Assembly: GCA_019055375.1 (NCBI GenBank)
Contig: JAHQIW010000493.1
Coordinates: 1 to 64,000 of the forward strand
Direction: 5' to 3'
DNA: 64,000 bases
Source: Parelaphostrongylus tenuis
Lineage: Eukaryota > Nematoda > Chromadorea > Rhabditida > Metastrongylidae
Shown: piece by piece, positions 24,650-34,700 of the stretch
Numbering within the stretch: position 1 is the stretch's first letter
How the letters are laid out: each line of letters starts with the position of its first letter
Notes under the pieces: generated by a model
What the model was told of the DNA's origin: nothing
Database searches by the model: none
Seen by the model: only the letters and a program-made list of their open reading frames with translations
Made by a program: the position numbers and the translations under genes

Positions 24650-26955
24650 TTCACAACCCCTCAAGATTCTTAGTAATCAAAGATTGTTTGCTGAGAAGAA
24701 GTTAGCAAATAATTGCTCGTGTTCGATTGAGCCAAAGAGGAGCAAAAGTGCGTGTCCGGAACAGATTTCAGTGTAATCAACGTCGAATAAACAATAGTGC
24801 CTCCTCAATTAGTTCCGTAATTACTTAGTCAACGTTTTCATTTTGCAGACGATTAGGATTCAGCATTGGTGTGACATCCCCTCAGTGAAGGCATTTTCTC
24901 AAAACAGCTTAGTAACGCTTGTATAGATTTGGAATCATTCATAAGCGAGATTCCATCACAAGTACCATATACAGAAGGAACGCGATAAAGTTCAGCACAA
25001 CCGCGGCAATGCCTCATTTCAGGCCGTTACAGACCTTCTGGGTTTTTCACAATAGACGATAATATATCAATAATCAAAAGACCTAGAACTAAGGCCATAA
25101 CATCACAACAGAACAAACGTTGATCTGATGCAATACAACTTCCAGTGGTATCTATGCAGTGATTTAATGAATTTTAATATGGGTCTATCACAAAATCAAA
25201 CTTTATTAGCATTGGGAATGTTTGGAAGATATGCTTTGTTTACTTGTCTTTTGTATATATTTAAGTGCAGAATAGAGCTTTTCTCTGCGAAAGATCATTA
25301 CAACATCTACGTTGGATAAGCTGTCCAAGGGGAAGTATAGGGAAAACTTCGCAGTACCAAAAAAATTATTCAAAGAGAATAGTCATTGTAAAGGGTCACA
25401 CCGGCCACAGTGTCTCCTCATGTATGATTGATACAGAGGCGATGTGGTGGCCACTGGGTTCAAAAAAGAACTTGATTATTGTCGCAAAAGTATCTTTGAA
25501 TTTCTAATGTGATTTTGAATATCATGAGCCCCTTTCAAATGAGGTAAATCCTTCATTCTCGTAGAATATGTTTGTTTACTTAGGTTGCCAGTTTCGTCAT
25601 TTCTGATAAATGTCAGAAGGTTTCTAATCTCAGAAGTTGCACAATGTCAGTTATATTGGTCATATCACAAGACAAATCTACACATATTTTCAATGACGAC
25701 CATCAGTCTCAAGGGGATCCGGACAAGATACACTTCTGCAAGAAGGATATGAAGGCAGTGAAGAAAAACAGTATCCAGCGAAGATTCGGTGGCGAATTTT
25801 CTCCACAATCTGGCATTTAATGGGACAGTGATGTCATCTAGAAACGGGCATCTATGATCAAGGTAATAGCTGCTTTTTTCTTTTAGACTATCAGCTTTTT
25901 CGATAAGTTTTACGGAAGCAGATTACTTCCTTAATCTGATGCAAGAAGCAGTAATCAATCTGTCGATCTATTCTCTTGACTTATTCTACTCAACCGGTTT
26001 ACGTAGATTGCCAATACTTATCATTCCGGCCGAGGAACATTTCCTGGTGCAGAGATCTAATGCACACCTGCGTAAGGTAATTCATAGCATATTCACTCGA
26101 GTCAAGATTGAAATCAAATTTTTAGCTTGAAAAGTCATCTAAAAATAGACGCATGTCGAGAATCTTCGCCGTCATGAAAGGAACCTACTCGTATACATAG
26201 CTCTATTCAATCGACACTGATGATGGATGGTAAGCCTCTGTAAGAATCATAACGCAGCTGTCTCTAGACTCCACAAAAAGTTTTGCCCAATCGAGGAGGG
26301 TTTCCCTCTAATTAGGAAATATCATACTGCACACACATAACTTTTCGTGAAGAGAGGTAATCAAAGTAGAACGTAAAAAAAGAATCGAACGTAAAGATCT
26401 TTCTTCTATATATTTTGCCTAGGTTTTCATATCGTTTACTTTCTTCTTTCACTATACATGACTTTCATCGAAAATTGAGCACAGTCTACGCATTTTAAGT
26501 TATTCAGGTTATTTTCTCGCCGTGCATTGTGAATGCACTTCGATCGTCTTCCTCTGGGTAACTAAACTGGGAAATTTGAACAAGATAGATCGACATTTTA
26601 AGGCTGGCGCTATGCAAATGACGTTGAGTGAAGATGCTACGTATTTATGCAGATGATGAATCCTCCTTTTTTTTTCTATTTTTCTTCATTTCTGCATCAG
26701 TTTTCATCGCTGCTTGCTACTACAGCCAATGTTAATTGCCTTAAGTTTTTAGTAAGTTAGTTTGAAATATGAACAAACCTTTTCAACAGTTCTCTCAATA
26801 CATTCTTTCTTCGCCAATGTGTCGTTCATCTTCATAAATTGAGCATAATTATATTCGAAATGCAAGAAAATAAAGCCACCGATAAGCGTATAGATGATAA
26901 GAAATGCGATCACGGTTGTATTCAAGATTAACGCCTTTCCATGATGACGAAGACA
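14065..26955 (-). CDS. Two-pore-domain (K2P/TWK) potassium channel, multi-exon, N-terminus not found
   Basis: Leak potassium channel subunit of the plasma membrane, dimeric, two pore loops per chain. Exons on the - strand: 26779..26955 (M1, VIAFLIIYTLIGGFIF, then acidic extracellular loop with a possible glycosylation site NDT); 22984..23132 (cap/pore helix to GILTTLG); 18718..18872 (GYGKVEPRTLNGRLF, M2 IPLTVILLSNIGRYLEH); 18582..18653 (M3 start TTLFVVMIVYL); 17780..17895 (M3 end, second pore ICLTAIEYGDLVPD); 16208..16275 (M4 WFIPIIIAYVCIGLAISTIA); then tail exons 15073..15149 (acidic, DGDFPLFVDSEDEPDVEP) and 14065..14270 (Ser/Thr-rich, stop). Phases agree from 23132 to 16208. M1 (phase 0) does not join 23132 (needs phase 2), and M4 (phase 1) does not join 15149 (phase 0), so small exons are missing. 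Family assignment is firm; the exact orthologue is not. Confidence 0.87.
14485..14800. mobile_element. Decayed foldback fragments related to 62.3 kb and F1 elements
   Basis: GACCATGCTCAAACTTCAAT (14485) is the inverse of GCATTTGAGCGTGGTC (about 14511), a 40-bp hairpin. It is followed by TTAAGAAAACACTCGAAATA, as at 62.63 kb. Then 14640-14790 contains GAGGCCGAAACCCGTGTATC and TGCCCGACTGACGAGG, matching the centre of the 62.3 kb element and the F1 right arm. Located in a K2P intron. Confidence 0.5.
15425..15500 (-). repeat. tRNA-like sequence, SINE head
   Basis: On the - strand: CAGTAATGAGAATGGTTAGC as A-box part, GCGGGATCGATTCCCAGCTG as T arm/B box. It resembles a tRNA with ends CAGT and GCTGA. 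No matching 3' trailer or intact anticodon arm was established, so it is taken as a SINE head or tRNA pseudogene in a K2P intron. A second tRNA-like A box (GCGCAGTTGGTCAGAAC) is at about 15650 on the - strand. Confidence 0.4.
16373..16712 (-). mobile_element. tRNA-headed SINE group A with inverted flanks and internal expansion
   Basis: The core at about 16449-16520 reads on the - strand as a tRNA-like unit (GACTCCATACCGAGG end; B box GGTTCGACTCC). Left + strand flank CCTAAGAAAATTGAGAAGTG (16419) and right flank TTTTGCTCACCACTCAATTC (16686) are inverted. Outer left ACTGCCTTTTTCGCAGTGTC is shared with the copies at 8.6 and 24.3 kb. It lies in the K2P intron just before (in + coordinates, beyond) the M4 exon. 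Confidence 0.6.
16775..17540 (-). repeat. SINE group D tails (two, reverse) and a solo F1 end
   Basis: CTGCTGTGCGGATCAGAGCA (16779) and GCTGTGCGGATCTCATCACT (17440) are the reverse of the group D tail, each followed by a CGTTTCCT or GGTTTCCTGGTATT stretch. Between them, 17052-17160 (CTGAACCTTTAATGAGG, GATGTGTTTCAGC) is a solo arm of foldback F1. The 120-codon reading frame at 17309-17671 is built on this repeat and is not considered a gene. Confidence 0.5.
17780..17895 (-). CDS. K2P second pore exon, filter TAIEYGD
   Basis: Part of the channel above. It starts after the acceptor TTTTTAG and ends GACAA before donor GTACGT. It reads LLGALFIPLLHGELDFFNG, then IYFAFICLTAIEYGDLVPD. Position and pore-helix pattern identify the second pore loop, but the usual Gly of the T-x-G-Y/F-G signature is Glu (TAIEYGD). 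The first pore keeps TTLGYGK. The reading frame is open, so the Glu is what the sequence shows. I believe some nematode TWK channels vary here, but I cannot check. Confidence 0.8.
18996..19317 (-). mobile_element. SINE group B with target-site duplication
   Basis: The tRNA-like head (ATGTGGTGCAGTGGTTAG on the - strand) is at the high-coordinate end. The body passes ACCAGGCCGTTCATC and the tail repeats TTTATCC (seen as GGATAAAGGATAAAG at 19011). Flanks AGCTCATCATA (18996-19006) and AGCTCATTATA (19307-19317) form a duplication with one mismatch. About 300 bp, diverged from the 47.1 and 48.7 kb copies. Inside the 4.1 kb K2P intron. Confidence 0.8.
19318..22983. other. K2P intron interior, no gene recognised
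   Basis: Contains a tRNA-like SINE remnant near 20240 (GGTTAGTGGTTAAAGACACC, then TTTGTTCAAGTAGG), a sequence around 21610 (CGTCGAAACATTAGCCGGAC) akin to 12.97 kb, and family-R traces (GCGCTATCGAACGGTTACTC at about 22160). No host exon is seen; the missing K2P exons are not expected here because flanking phases already agree. Confidence 0.4.
24280..24483 (-). mobile_element. SINE group A, complete copy with exact target-site duplication
   Basis: CCATGGATTATA occurs at 24280-24291 and 24472-24483, bracketing a 180-bp insert. Its core 24380-24451 folds on the - strand as a 72-nt cloverleaf: acceptor GCCTCAG with CTGAGGT, anticodon stem CGTCC/GGATG, T stem GTGGG/CCCGC. The anticodon loop CCGGATA would give GGA (Ser), but it lacks U33 and the long variable arm of tRNA-Ser. 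The core is flanked by TGAGTGGTGAACAAA and TTTGTCGACCACTCA, an inverted pair. Pol III A and B boxes look intact. Confidence 0.85.
24595..24651. repeat. (CT)n microsatellite
   Basis: Three CT runs interrupted by CGTC and CCT in a K2P intron. The Leu/Ser-rich reading frame over it is low complexity, not a gene. Confidence 0.95.
24652..26778. other. K2P intron between M1 and first pore, probably hides one small exon
   Basis: No repeat family or exon was identified. Because M1 exon 26779..26955 ends in phase 0 and exon 22984..23132 starts after two codon bases, at least one short exon should lie in 23133-26778. I could not place it. Confidence 0.35.
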
Positions 26956-27134
26956 CTGAAATATTCGACTTAAATAAAATGTAGGTGCCTGACAGGATCA
27001 ATCAGAACTCTACTAAAGCACTTCCACACCACAGTGCTAAGCATAAAAACCAAGAATATATCGTAAAAATCAAAAAGTGTCTAGTAATTCTAAGAGATTT
27101 ATTTCCTTAGCCGATTTTTAGGTGGCAATCAGTA

Positions 27135-27335
27135 TATCGCATATGAGCACTAGCAGTTCAGCGGTTAGAGGACCGTACAGTATACATCTAGTCATTGGTT
27201 TCCATCTTGTTTTCAGCTCTAATCAAGCCACTTCTCCTCTTCGGTCGGGGATTTATGCCAAGTTGCTTGTTCAAATGCAAATACAGACTAGAGACTTTGG
27301 TACTCTTCATCGCAGATCATGGTGTCATTAGGTCG
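27135..27335 (+). mobile_element. Diverged SINE group B head
   Basis: GCAGTTCAGCGGTTAGAGGA (about 27152) matches the group B head (GGCGCAGTGGTTAGAGG). Further on, TCAAGCCACTTCTCCTCTTC and GGTCGGGGATTTATGCCAAG parallel the body ACCAAGCCAACCATCCCTC and CGGTAAATTGGTACC. The tail is not clear. Old copy upstream of the K2P M1 exon. Confidence 0.45.
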
Positions 27336-28260
27336 AAAATTAAGTTGTGTCATTCTTAATTTTCTTCGTTATTACATTTGTTCACAATAATATTATTTAT
27401 TGGTCTTTTTATCGTATTTGATGTCATTCGAAAACTCATAATCTCGAGATTATAAACAAGCGAGCAATTTAATTTTTAGTGACTGTATAAAATTTTTTAG
27501 GGTGGAAACTAGATTCTGATGTATTCTTTTTGTTATTTTCATCTATCTACAATAAACTTAATTCCTGGTCTTTTTCTTGTGTTTGATATAATTCGGAAAC
27601 TTGTGATCACGAGATTCTAAATATGGGTGCCATTTTATTTTTTGCACCTATATGAAGTTTTTCTTGCTTTAGGACGAACACTTTAGAACTCAAGTCGTAC
27701 ACGTCTCTTGAACGTTCCACTTGGATCATTCTGCCACCGAAACGACGTAAAACTATGTAGAGTGCTTAATCACACGGTGGTTGATCTATGAACTACACAA
27801 AGATGATTCAAAAAGTTTCGCGAAGGCGACACTAACACGTCAAAATCGGCTGAGAAAGCTTTATCGAAGCGTCATCAAGACAACGCTCGTCCACATATTG
27901 CGCGTCCGACATTGCAAGAAATTGAAGAATTTGGGTGGGACGTTTAATTCATTCGCCTTATAGCCCACAAGCTGCTCCAAGTGATTACCATCTTTTCAGT
28001 TCTCTGCTACATTCCTTGGCACGAAAACGCTTTGCCAAAGTTGATGATGTATAAAGCACCGATACTTATTCTAAAGTTATCAAGAGCTATTAAAAGATAA
28101 AATGGCTTACATGTTTAGAATCTCGAGATCATGTGCTTTCGAATGACATGAAACATGATTGAAAAGATCAAGATATAAGTTTATTAGAAATGAACAAAAA
28201 TAACAGAAAATACGACAAATTTAGTTTCCAGTTCAATAAATATACACTTAATCATCAATA
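27330..28260 (+). mobile_element. Mariner-like element with duplicated left end, decayed
   Basis: The + strand near 27880-28050 gives transposase pieces QDNARPHIARPTLQEIEEFG and, after a frameshift, APSDYHLF and RKRFAKVDDV. The QDN catalytic Asp is kept; the position of the last Asp reads SPQAAPSDYH (Asp to Gln). End sequence GGTGGAAACTAGATT (27501) is the inverse of AATTTAGTTTCCAG at 28219. The ATTCGGAAACTTGTGATC and CGAGATTCTAAA block (about 27590) is inverted at 28115-28150. A related 150-bp block at 27340-27480 is a direct partial duplication of the left end. Confidence 0.65.
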
Positions 28261-31030
28261 CAATGTCATGAAAAAAAAATGGATTTACGGCGCATACCTA
28301 GGCAACTGATAAATTACTAAAGTTTTCTTTTACGTTTTCTATACCATATATGTCAAGATGACGGGGATTGAGTGGTCCGGACGGACACATTATGCATGTT
28401 AACGACTTGTGGACATGAACAATTAACGACTTGGGCTCATTGGATAACAAGTAAACACCAAAAGCAACATACAGTAGTAGCCGAGTTACTTCACGAAAAT
28501 CTTAGATAGAAAATGTAAGACTTTATGAATCCTCAAGTTAGTGGAGTTCGATAAATGATTTGACAGGTGGCAATGATAAATGGAGACTTCATCAACTCCT
28601 TGATGAGTTATAGAATGATGGAAGGACTTTCTCACGAATGGTATAATGAATGCTTTCCAGAAAATGGATAACTGGACGCTTTGGTCTTATGTATCAATCA
28701 AAAATTTCAATCTAAATTCAAAACACATGCTTTAGTTAGCAATGAAACTTTGGTGATCGGACTACACGAACTTGGTAGTCGCGAGTGCTTCATATATAAT
28801 GTAAAACATTTTCAGTTAATTCCAAAGTAAAGCAGCTCTAAAATGGGTTGAAAATATCAGTACTAAAGTTCTGCCGTAGAGTTCTGCTTAGTCGAAATTT
28901 CTCAATGATATCTGGGTCATTTAAATCCGACGGTGAAGAAGAAAAGTGAACATTCGCGCTGACCACTCGAATATTCGATATGAACGAACTACGACTATAT
29001 CGCTAAAAACATGTCTACTACATAGTCTGAGCAAACACCATCCACAAAATCGAAAACTCAATTTGGATCTTAGTTGCTGATCATTTGAAAAAAGGAAAAG
29101 CGCATTGGTTGAAGACGTTGCGTAGCACAAGGCTTTTCTTGACTCGATCCTGTTTTTTGCCAACACTCCACCCGATGGCGACATTTCGATACAAGACTAT
29201 TCTGATAGAATTTCTTTCTGATCCACAAAAGTCGTCGACTGCTTATGATGTAGGTCTGAGAACAATTCAACAGCTCAGAATTCAACGACATCTATAAAGA
29301 AAATGAAATCCTCAAGTGACAGTTGATACAACAAGCAAATCCGACGACTATCGCGAGTCAGAAATGTAGGGAACACAACTGAATGAAGATTATGCTCGGA
29401 TTCGCATTACATGTGAAGCTGAGTCATGTAAAAAAAACAATCAGAACTAAATTCGGAGATGGAAATCAATGACCCACCTTGCTTAACATCAGAAAAGTGA
29501 CGAGAGCCATTGGGTTATGTAGAGGAAGATTCTAGTAACAAGTAGTTGTTGTTAAAACAACGATTAACAGGTGACATTGAAGTGCGAAGTTGGGAAATCG
29601 AATACTGTAAAGACGTTGGCAACTTTGAAGTTTAACTGAGATCTATAAATGGAATTTACAGTGCGGCAACAATACTGATATCTGTAGAATACTTCATTGA
29701 ACTATGAGAAGGAAAAGAGCAAGAATCTTCACATTGCGAAAGCAGAAAACGAGGAAAATGAATTGATAGCTGTCCGATCTATTCATTATATCAGCACTAC
29801 AGCAATTCATGTAGGACTGCAAATACATAGCAGGGAGAGAGCATAAAAGAATACAAATCTCAAAACATAAAAGAAGAGAACAAAGACGCATATTTTGTTA
29901 GCATGAAAGAATTTTACACCAACAAACGTGTAGAAAGCGCAACATGAAATATCGCATTACGTTTTTGGATAAAAAAATTGTTACTTTTCAAAAGAGTGCA
30001 ATATTAGCATTTCTAGATCATTCATTAGCTATTCTTCAAACCTGAAACACAAATCAAAAATTTGCTCTATGTTATCGACTTTGCATTTATCATTTATTTG
30101 AAACTCCATACACTTTTACGTGTTTACTCAAATCATATTTAAAAACTTCGCTCTGAAAACTTGAAACTGGCCCCTAGAGTACTATGTGTACCAATGTTGG
30201 TACACGACTGTTTGACAGCCTTTATCGGTGGATGAAAGTTTTCTCTCCAACATTCGGTATTCTTCCAAAGGATTCAATAGCTGCGATTTCAGAGAAATGT
30301 TTACTTTTTGAAAAAGACTTTACATTATGGTGAAGCTGCGAAAAAAACTTATGTTTAGCACTCAATTTGCTTCATTTTCTCGGCTGGGGCTTCGACATGG
30401 CTCTTCAGTGAAATTTTAGCACTCATTAGATAGCAAAAATCTCGACAATTTTGACGATGCAATTGGTTTTTTGGATGGTTTTCATAGAACGCTGTAAGAT
30501 CGAAAAAAAAGATTACATTTCAAGCTTAGAATGTTTCCCCTCCGCTTGTACATCATGGGTGGTTTGTCGCCAATCATAGGCAAAGCCCATATGCCTGAGG
30601 TATTTTACTGTTACATAAAAGAAGGAATATCACGAATTCGCCTTTTACAGAAGTTTGTTTTGACATAAAAAGCAACCACCTGTTTTTGAAATGTTCATTT
30701 TTCTGTGATAATACCACATCGTTGTGAAAAAACAACAAAGTTCTAATCTTTATTGTGCATTTGTATCGCCTGTATTGCGAGAATGTAGCTTGGAAAATGA
30801 ATCTTTTACAACTACACGCCTCTGATAAAGGTCTGTGTAGAGATGATTGAGTATGTGGACTTTTCCATCTTTGAACCCATAATCAAAAAAAAGATGTACT
30901 TATAATCTTTATGATATTTTAACAACTCTTCAATAGCTTATATCTTGGAAGTTTGGACGGTGAATTTTTAATTCTAAATAATTTTTATACTATTCAGAAA
31001 GAGTAAAAATAAAATTTCATTCCACAGCAA
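28261..31030. other. Repeat-poor intergenic stretch, nothing recognised
   Basis: No conserved protein, tRNA or long repeat is recognised. Overlapping frames at 28.9-29.3 kb on both strands shadow each other and show no domain. The N-terminal exon(s) of the K2P gene may lie here but could not be identified. Confidence 0.35.
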
Positions 31031-31039
31031 ACATTTTTC

Positions 31040-31335
31040 GTTTGACACAGCTTTTCATTAACACTATCAGTAACATTCGATAGCCCAAATATCAAGGATT
31101 TCAATGATAAGTTTGGTTCTCAAGAAGGAAAATTCAAAAGATCAACTGTTTTGAAACCCCCAAAAAACATTCAATATAATTTCAAAAAAGAATGATTTAA
31201 GCTCAAAAGGTTTCTTGAGCTTAAATCATTCTTTTTGGAATTATATCTCAATAAGGACTTTTTAATGTGCTGTTACAGCTAAAAGAATATTGAGTTTCGC
31301 ACTCGGCGCCGTGCAGATCGCATCATGCATCACCA
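31040..31335. repeat. Family R composite unit with inserted hairpin
   Basis: AACATTCGATAGCCCAAATA (31073, reverse landmark) is followed by a + strand block TGTTACAGCTAAAAGAATAT (31272) and GAGTTTCGCACTCGGC. The same pair of blocks is adjacent at 61.32-61.45 kb, where the block reads TGTTACAGCTAAAGGAATAT. Between the blocks, this copy carries about 120 extra bases containing a near-perfect hairpin (next entry). Confidence 0.55.
31174..31246. repeat. Near-perfect hairpin, 32-33 bp arms, 8-nt loop
   Basis: Left arm 31174-31206 and right arm 31215-31246 are inverse copies (GAATGATTTAAGCTCAA against TTGAGCTTAAATCATTC), with one bulge in the A/T run. The loop is AAGGTTTC. It would form a stable stem as RNA from either strand. 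No gene overlaps. It could be a small snap-back transposon or a small-RNA precursor; the sequence alone does not decide. Confidence 0.85.
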
Positions 31336-31461
31336 TTTTTGATAATTTACTAATTGTATTCCAATCTTTATCCACTATGATATCTCTTCAATCTTGTCTA
31401 AAATTAGCAAAGATCAATGTCAAAGATTTTCAGTATGATCACCTTTGTAAAATGCATTAGA

Positions 31462-31768
31462 ACTGATTAAATGCCAATTTCAGTGTGATTGCGTAGTCTA
31501 CCAGCGTTTTTCTCTATACAAGACACATATATCTAAACCTAAAGCTCATAATCAAAAAGAGAAATTCTTGCTCTATCAAAGTAATACGAAGATTTTAAAA
31601 ATTTTTGCAAAAAGGAGAAGAAAAATCTTAGTCAAACAACGAAAACTGCGCAATTCGCTCCGCGCACATGGATTTCTATGACAATCTCCCAGGGATTAAT
31701 TAAATATGACTAACAGATGAAAATGGTAAGTACTGATTAAATGCCAATTTCAGTGTGATTGCGTAGTC
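31462..31768 (+). repeat. Exact 37-bp direct repeat, 270 bp apart
   Basis: 31462-31498 and 31732-31768 are identical (start ACTGATTAAATGCC, end GATTGCGTAGTC). Flanks are unrelated on both sides as far as I can see. It could mark the ends of a small insertion or a local duplication. Confidence 0.85.
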
Positions 31769-34700
31769 ATATTTTTCTTTCACGAAAAGCTTAGCCATGC
31801 CTAGGACATACAAAAATCGCGTTCCAAAAACACTTTTCTATTAACAATTGATACTCGAGAACTATGCAAACGTATGGTGTCGAAAGTATCAGAATCCATC
31901 AAAGAAATGTGTGAAGAAATAACGGTTTTCCAGAAAATGATGACGTCATCAGCAAAACAAACATTCAACAGAAATTTCCCAAGAATGCGCTTGTATTCCC
32001 GTGGGAATAGCAGGTGAAATAGCTGTATTTTGGTGCTGCAGCAACCAACCAGACTTTTATTGCAAGACGGGTTCTCCCATTGGTCGACGAGAGTTAAAAT
32101 AACATTCTTTTCGACGCGGTCAAACTTTCTCTACTTGATAAAACCTGGCTAGGACAAAGGGCAGATAATATTCTTAACAGATCTCCGTTCAACAACATTG
32201 TTTGGACTTGGCTCAAACGGGAGATTCCTTGTCGAAGTCATGGTTTCTCAATGTCTATAATAATTTCAAACGATAATTGTAAAAAAAACTTTCACTTTTG
32301 AGCAGAATAAATGTGTGCGGTGTCCTCCACTGGTTGAAGAATTTCTTTGAAAATAAGATTCCTAGCAACTTGACAGAAGTGCATATCGTATAACTCGCAA
32401 GTTTTTCTAAGTGGTAATGAACCCTAGTGACAAAAATATTTTGATTGATTACCTCTACTCTCACTTTTACAAAACAAAGGAGTTCTTGTGATAAAATATT
32501 CCGCACAGTCGACAGTGTGTGTGTAGAATCAAAGGAAAAGATAGAATTCCTAAAATTGGTTTTGGAAATAGCCAATGCTATTGGTTAGGAAATTCTAGCA
32601 TCGGGATAGGTTTAGATAAAGTGACGCGCCCCAAGCGTTAATTTCAATGAAAGTAATTTCCCGCTTATGCTGTCTTACTCTTCAGACAAGATAACTGTAG
32701 CTATAGAAAGCTATTTGAAAAGGGCGCACTTAAAAAAGTCGGAACTATTGATTGAAATACCACAGATTACTCTGAGATGACAGTTAGTTCGCAACCACTT
32801 ATGTGACCGTCTATCTACGACGTAATGGTACATATTATATCTCAAAGGTAGAGACGGTGATTTCAAGATGATGGGAACAATTTACTTGATCTCTTGTAAT
32901 ACGTCCGGCTTCAAATACATCGACGATTCGGGTAAGCTACTCTGCGTCGACATAATAGGACACCTAATTGGCAAGCTCAAAGCTGAACCAAATGCACCAT
33001 CAGGGTAGTATAAGACACAGACACAAGGAAAGAATTCTGAAGTAGAAGTCAGTTCCTTTCACAAGAGTATAAACCTCAACACGTGACTCTTGTAATATTA
33101 TTTTGATGTGAGAGGTGCACTCGTGGTCAATGTGAACACTACACGATTAGCTTCACTTAAACCATTAAGGGAGGACTCATAAAAAGCGGTAACTATGTGG
33201 AAATGTTTTTTGATCTTGGCGTGATTTAAATTCAGATTTGGTGACTTTTCTCTTGAAGTGATGGAGGTGCTTAGCTGACTGCGCTGCAGACAATCTCATC
33301 TTTTCAGACTCTAGAAAATTTCGAAATCGCAGTAACTTCATCACTTGTTTGAGTGAATTGTGTTAGAACAACCTCGTGTTTGGTTCGCGAAAAAAAAAAC
33401 TGTAAATTATTGAGGAATACCAATGTTAACAGATAGTAACCTATGGAGATTAGATATAGTATATCCTCATAGCTTCCAACTTGAAAGAATTTGGCCATAA
33501 AACTACTACATCTGGAGTTGTGCCTATTTTGATGCCTTCTATCGCAACTCAAACTCCAGAAATTTTAGTGGTTTTTCTCCACCGGAGATTTTGGTACGAG
33601 ACTGCAGTTGTAGAACAAAAAAGATTGTAATGAGGTTGCAAGCGACACCACGTCATATCTGAAATAATAGTCCCTTCTTCGTTTGATTCTGAATTACCCA
33701 TCAGCTCTTCAACGTTCAACGACAGGCGAATGAGAAGTACGAATCCATTAAAAGGATACAAACGCCTTGTGGAGAAAAAGCCCGACCAAGTAGCTCTTCC
33801 GCTAAAAGAAAACAATAAAAATAATGGGCACTTCGTGTCCCTCAGACGAGCCTAGTCCACTAGACAAACAGCTTTGGTTCGCAAAAATAAAGAATGGAAT
33901 ACTTTCCTGGACCAAGGTTCGAGTCTTTTGACGAACAGCCGATGAAGAACAGATGACTGCATTATTCAGAGAGTGCTTAAGACTGTTTCTTTGCAAAAAA
34001 AGGTCGCTATTGTTCTATCATCTCATATAATGCTACCTAGAAGAAGACATGTTTCTTGGTGACATTGAACGACTTCCTTCAGAGACTAACGACACTTCAG
34101 GAGCAAAAGAAGAAAGTAGTAGCAGTCAAAATAAAAAAAAACCTATATTGATGAACGCGATCGCAAAATAATGGAGAACTGCAGAGTCGTAGGTGTGACA
34201 ACGAAAGAATGGGTCCCCTTAAGGAATGATCCGTGTAAACTAATAAAAAAATATTACATACAGTTTCATTTCGAGAGGACGAAACTTTTTGAACGGAAGA
34301 GGAATGTCGCACCCGTCAAAATGACTAAATTAATGGGAAAGTACAATGGGTTTGGTGTTAGGATGAAAGAATGAACCGCTTTCAGAAGGCGATAGTTGTA
34401 AACTAATAAGAAATGTTCATTGTCAATATTACGTAGGTTTATTCAGGCTAGAACTTCTGAAGCAGTTATACTTGTCAAAAGGAATGAAGCGAACCATCTT
34501 GATGAAGGAGATCCTAAACTAATGTTCCACTGCTAAGTCATAGATGTCAGTATGGATCAGATCACCTTAATAGACACATTCATAAAACCATGAGAAGGTA
34601 CGTTTTAAGTTCCGTACAGTGAATCAATCAAATTATTTGAATGAAATAATGAGGAGTGAAAGCTCAAAGATCATCTAGATAGGAGCTAGGAAGGGTGATG

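Noticed and set aside
34140..34560. Possible tandem protein-coding repeat
   Set aside because: Only short similarities (GTAAACTAATAA) recur, with no regular period that I can defend.
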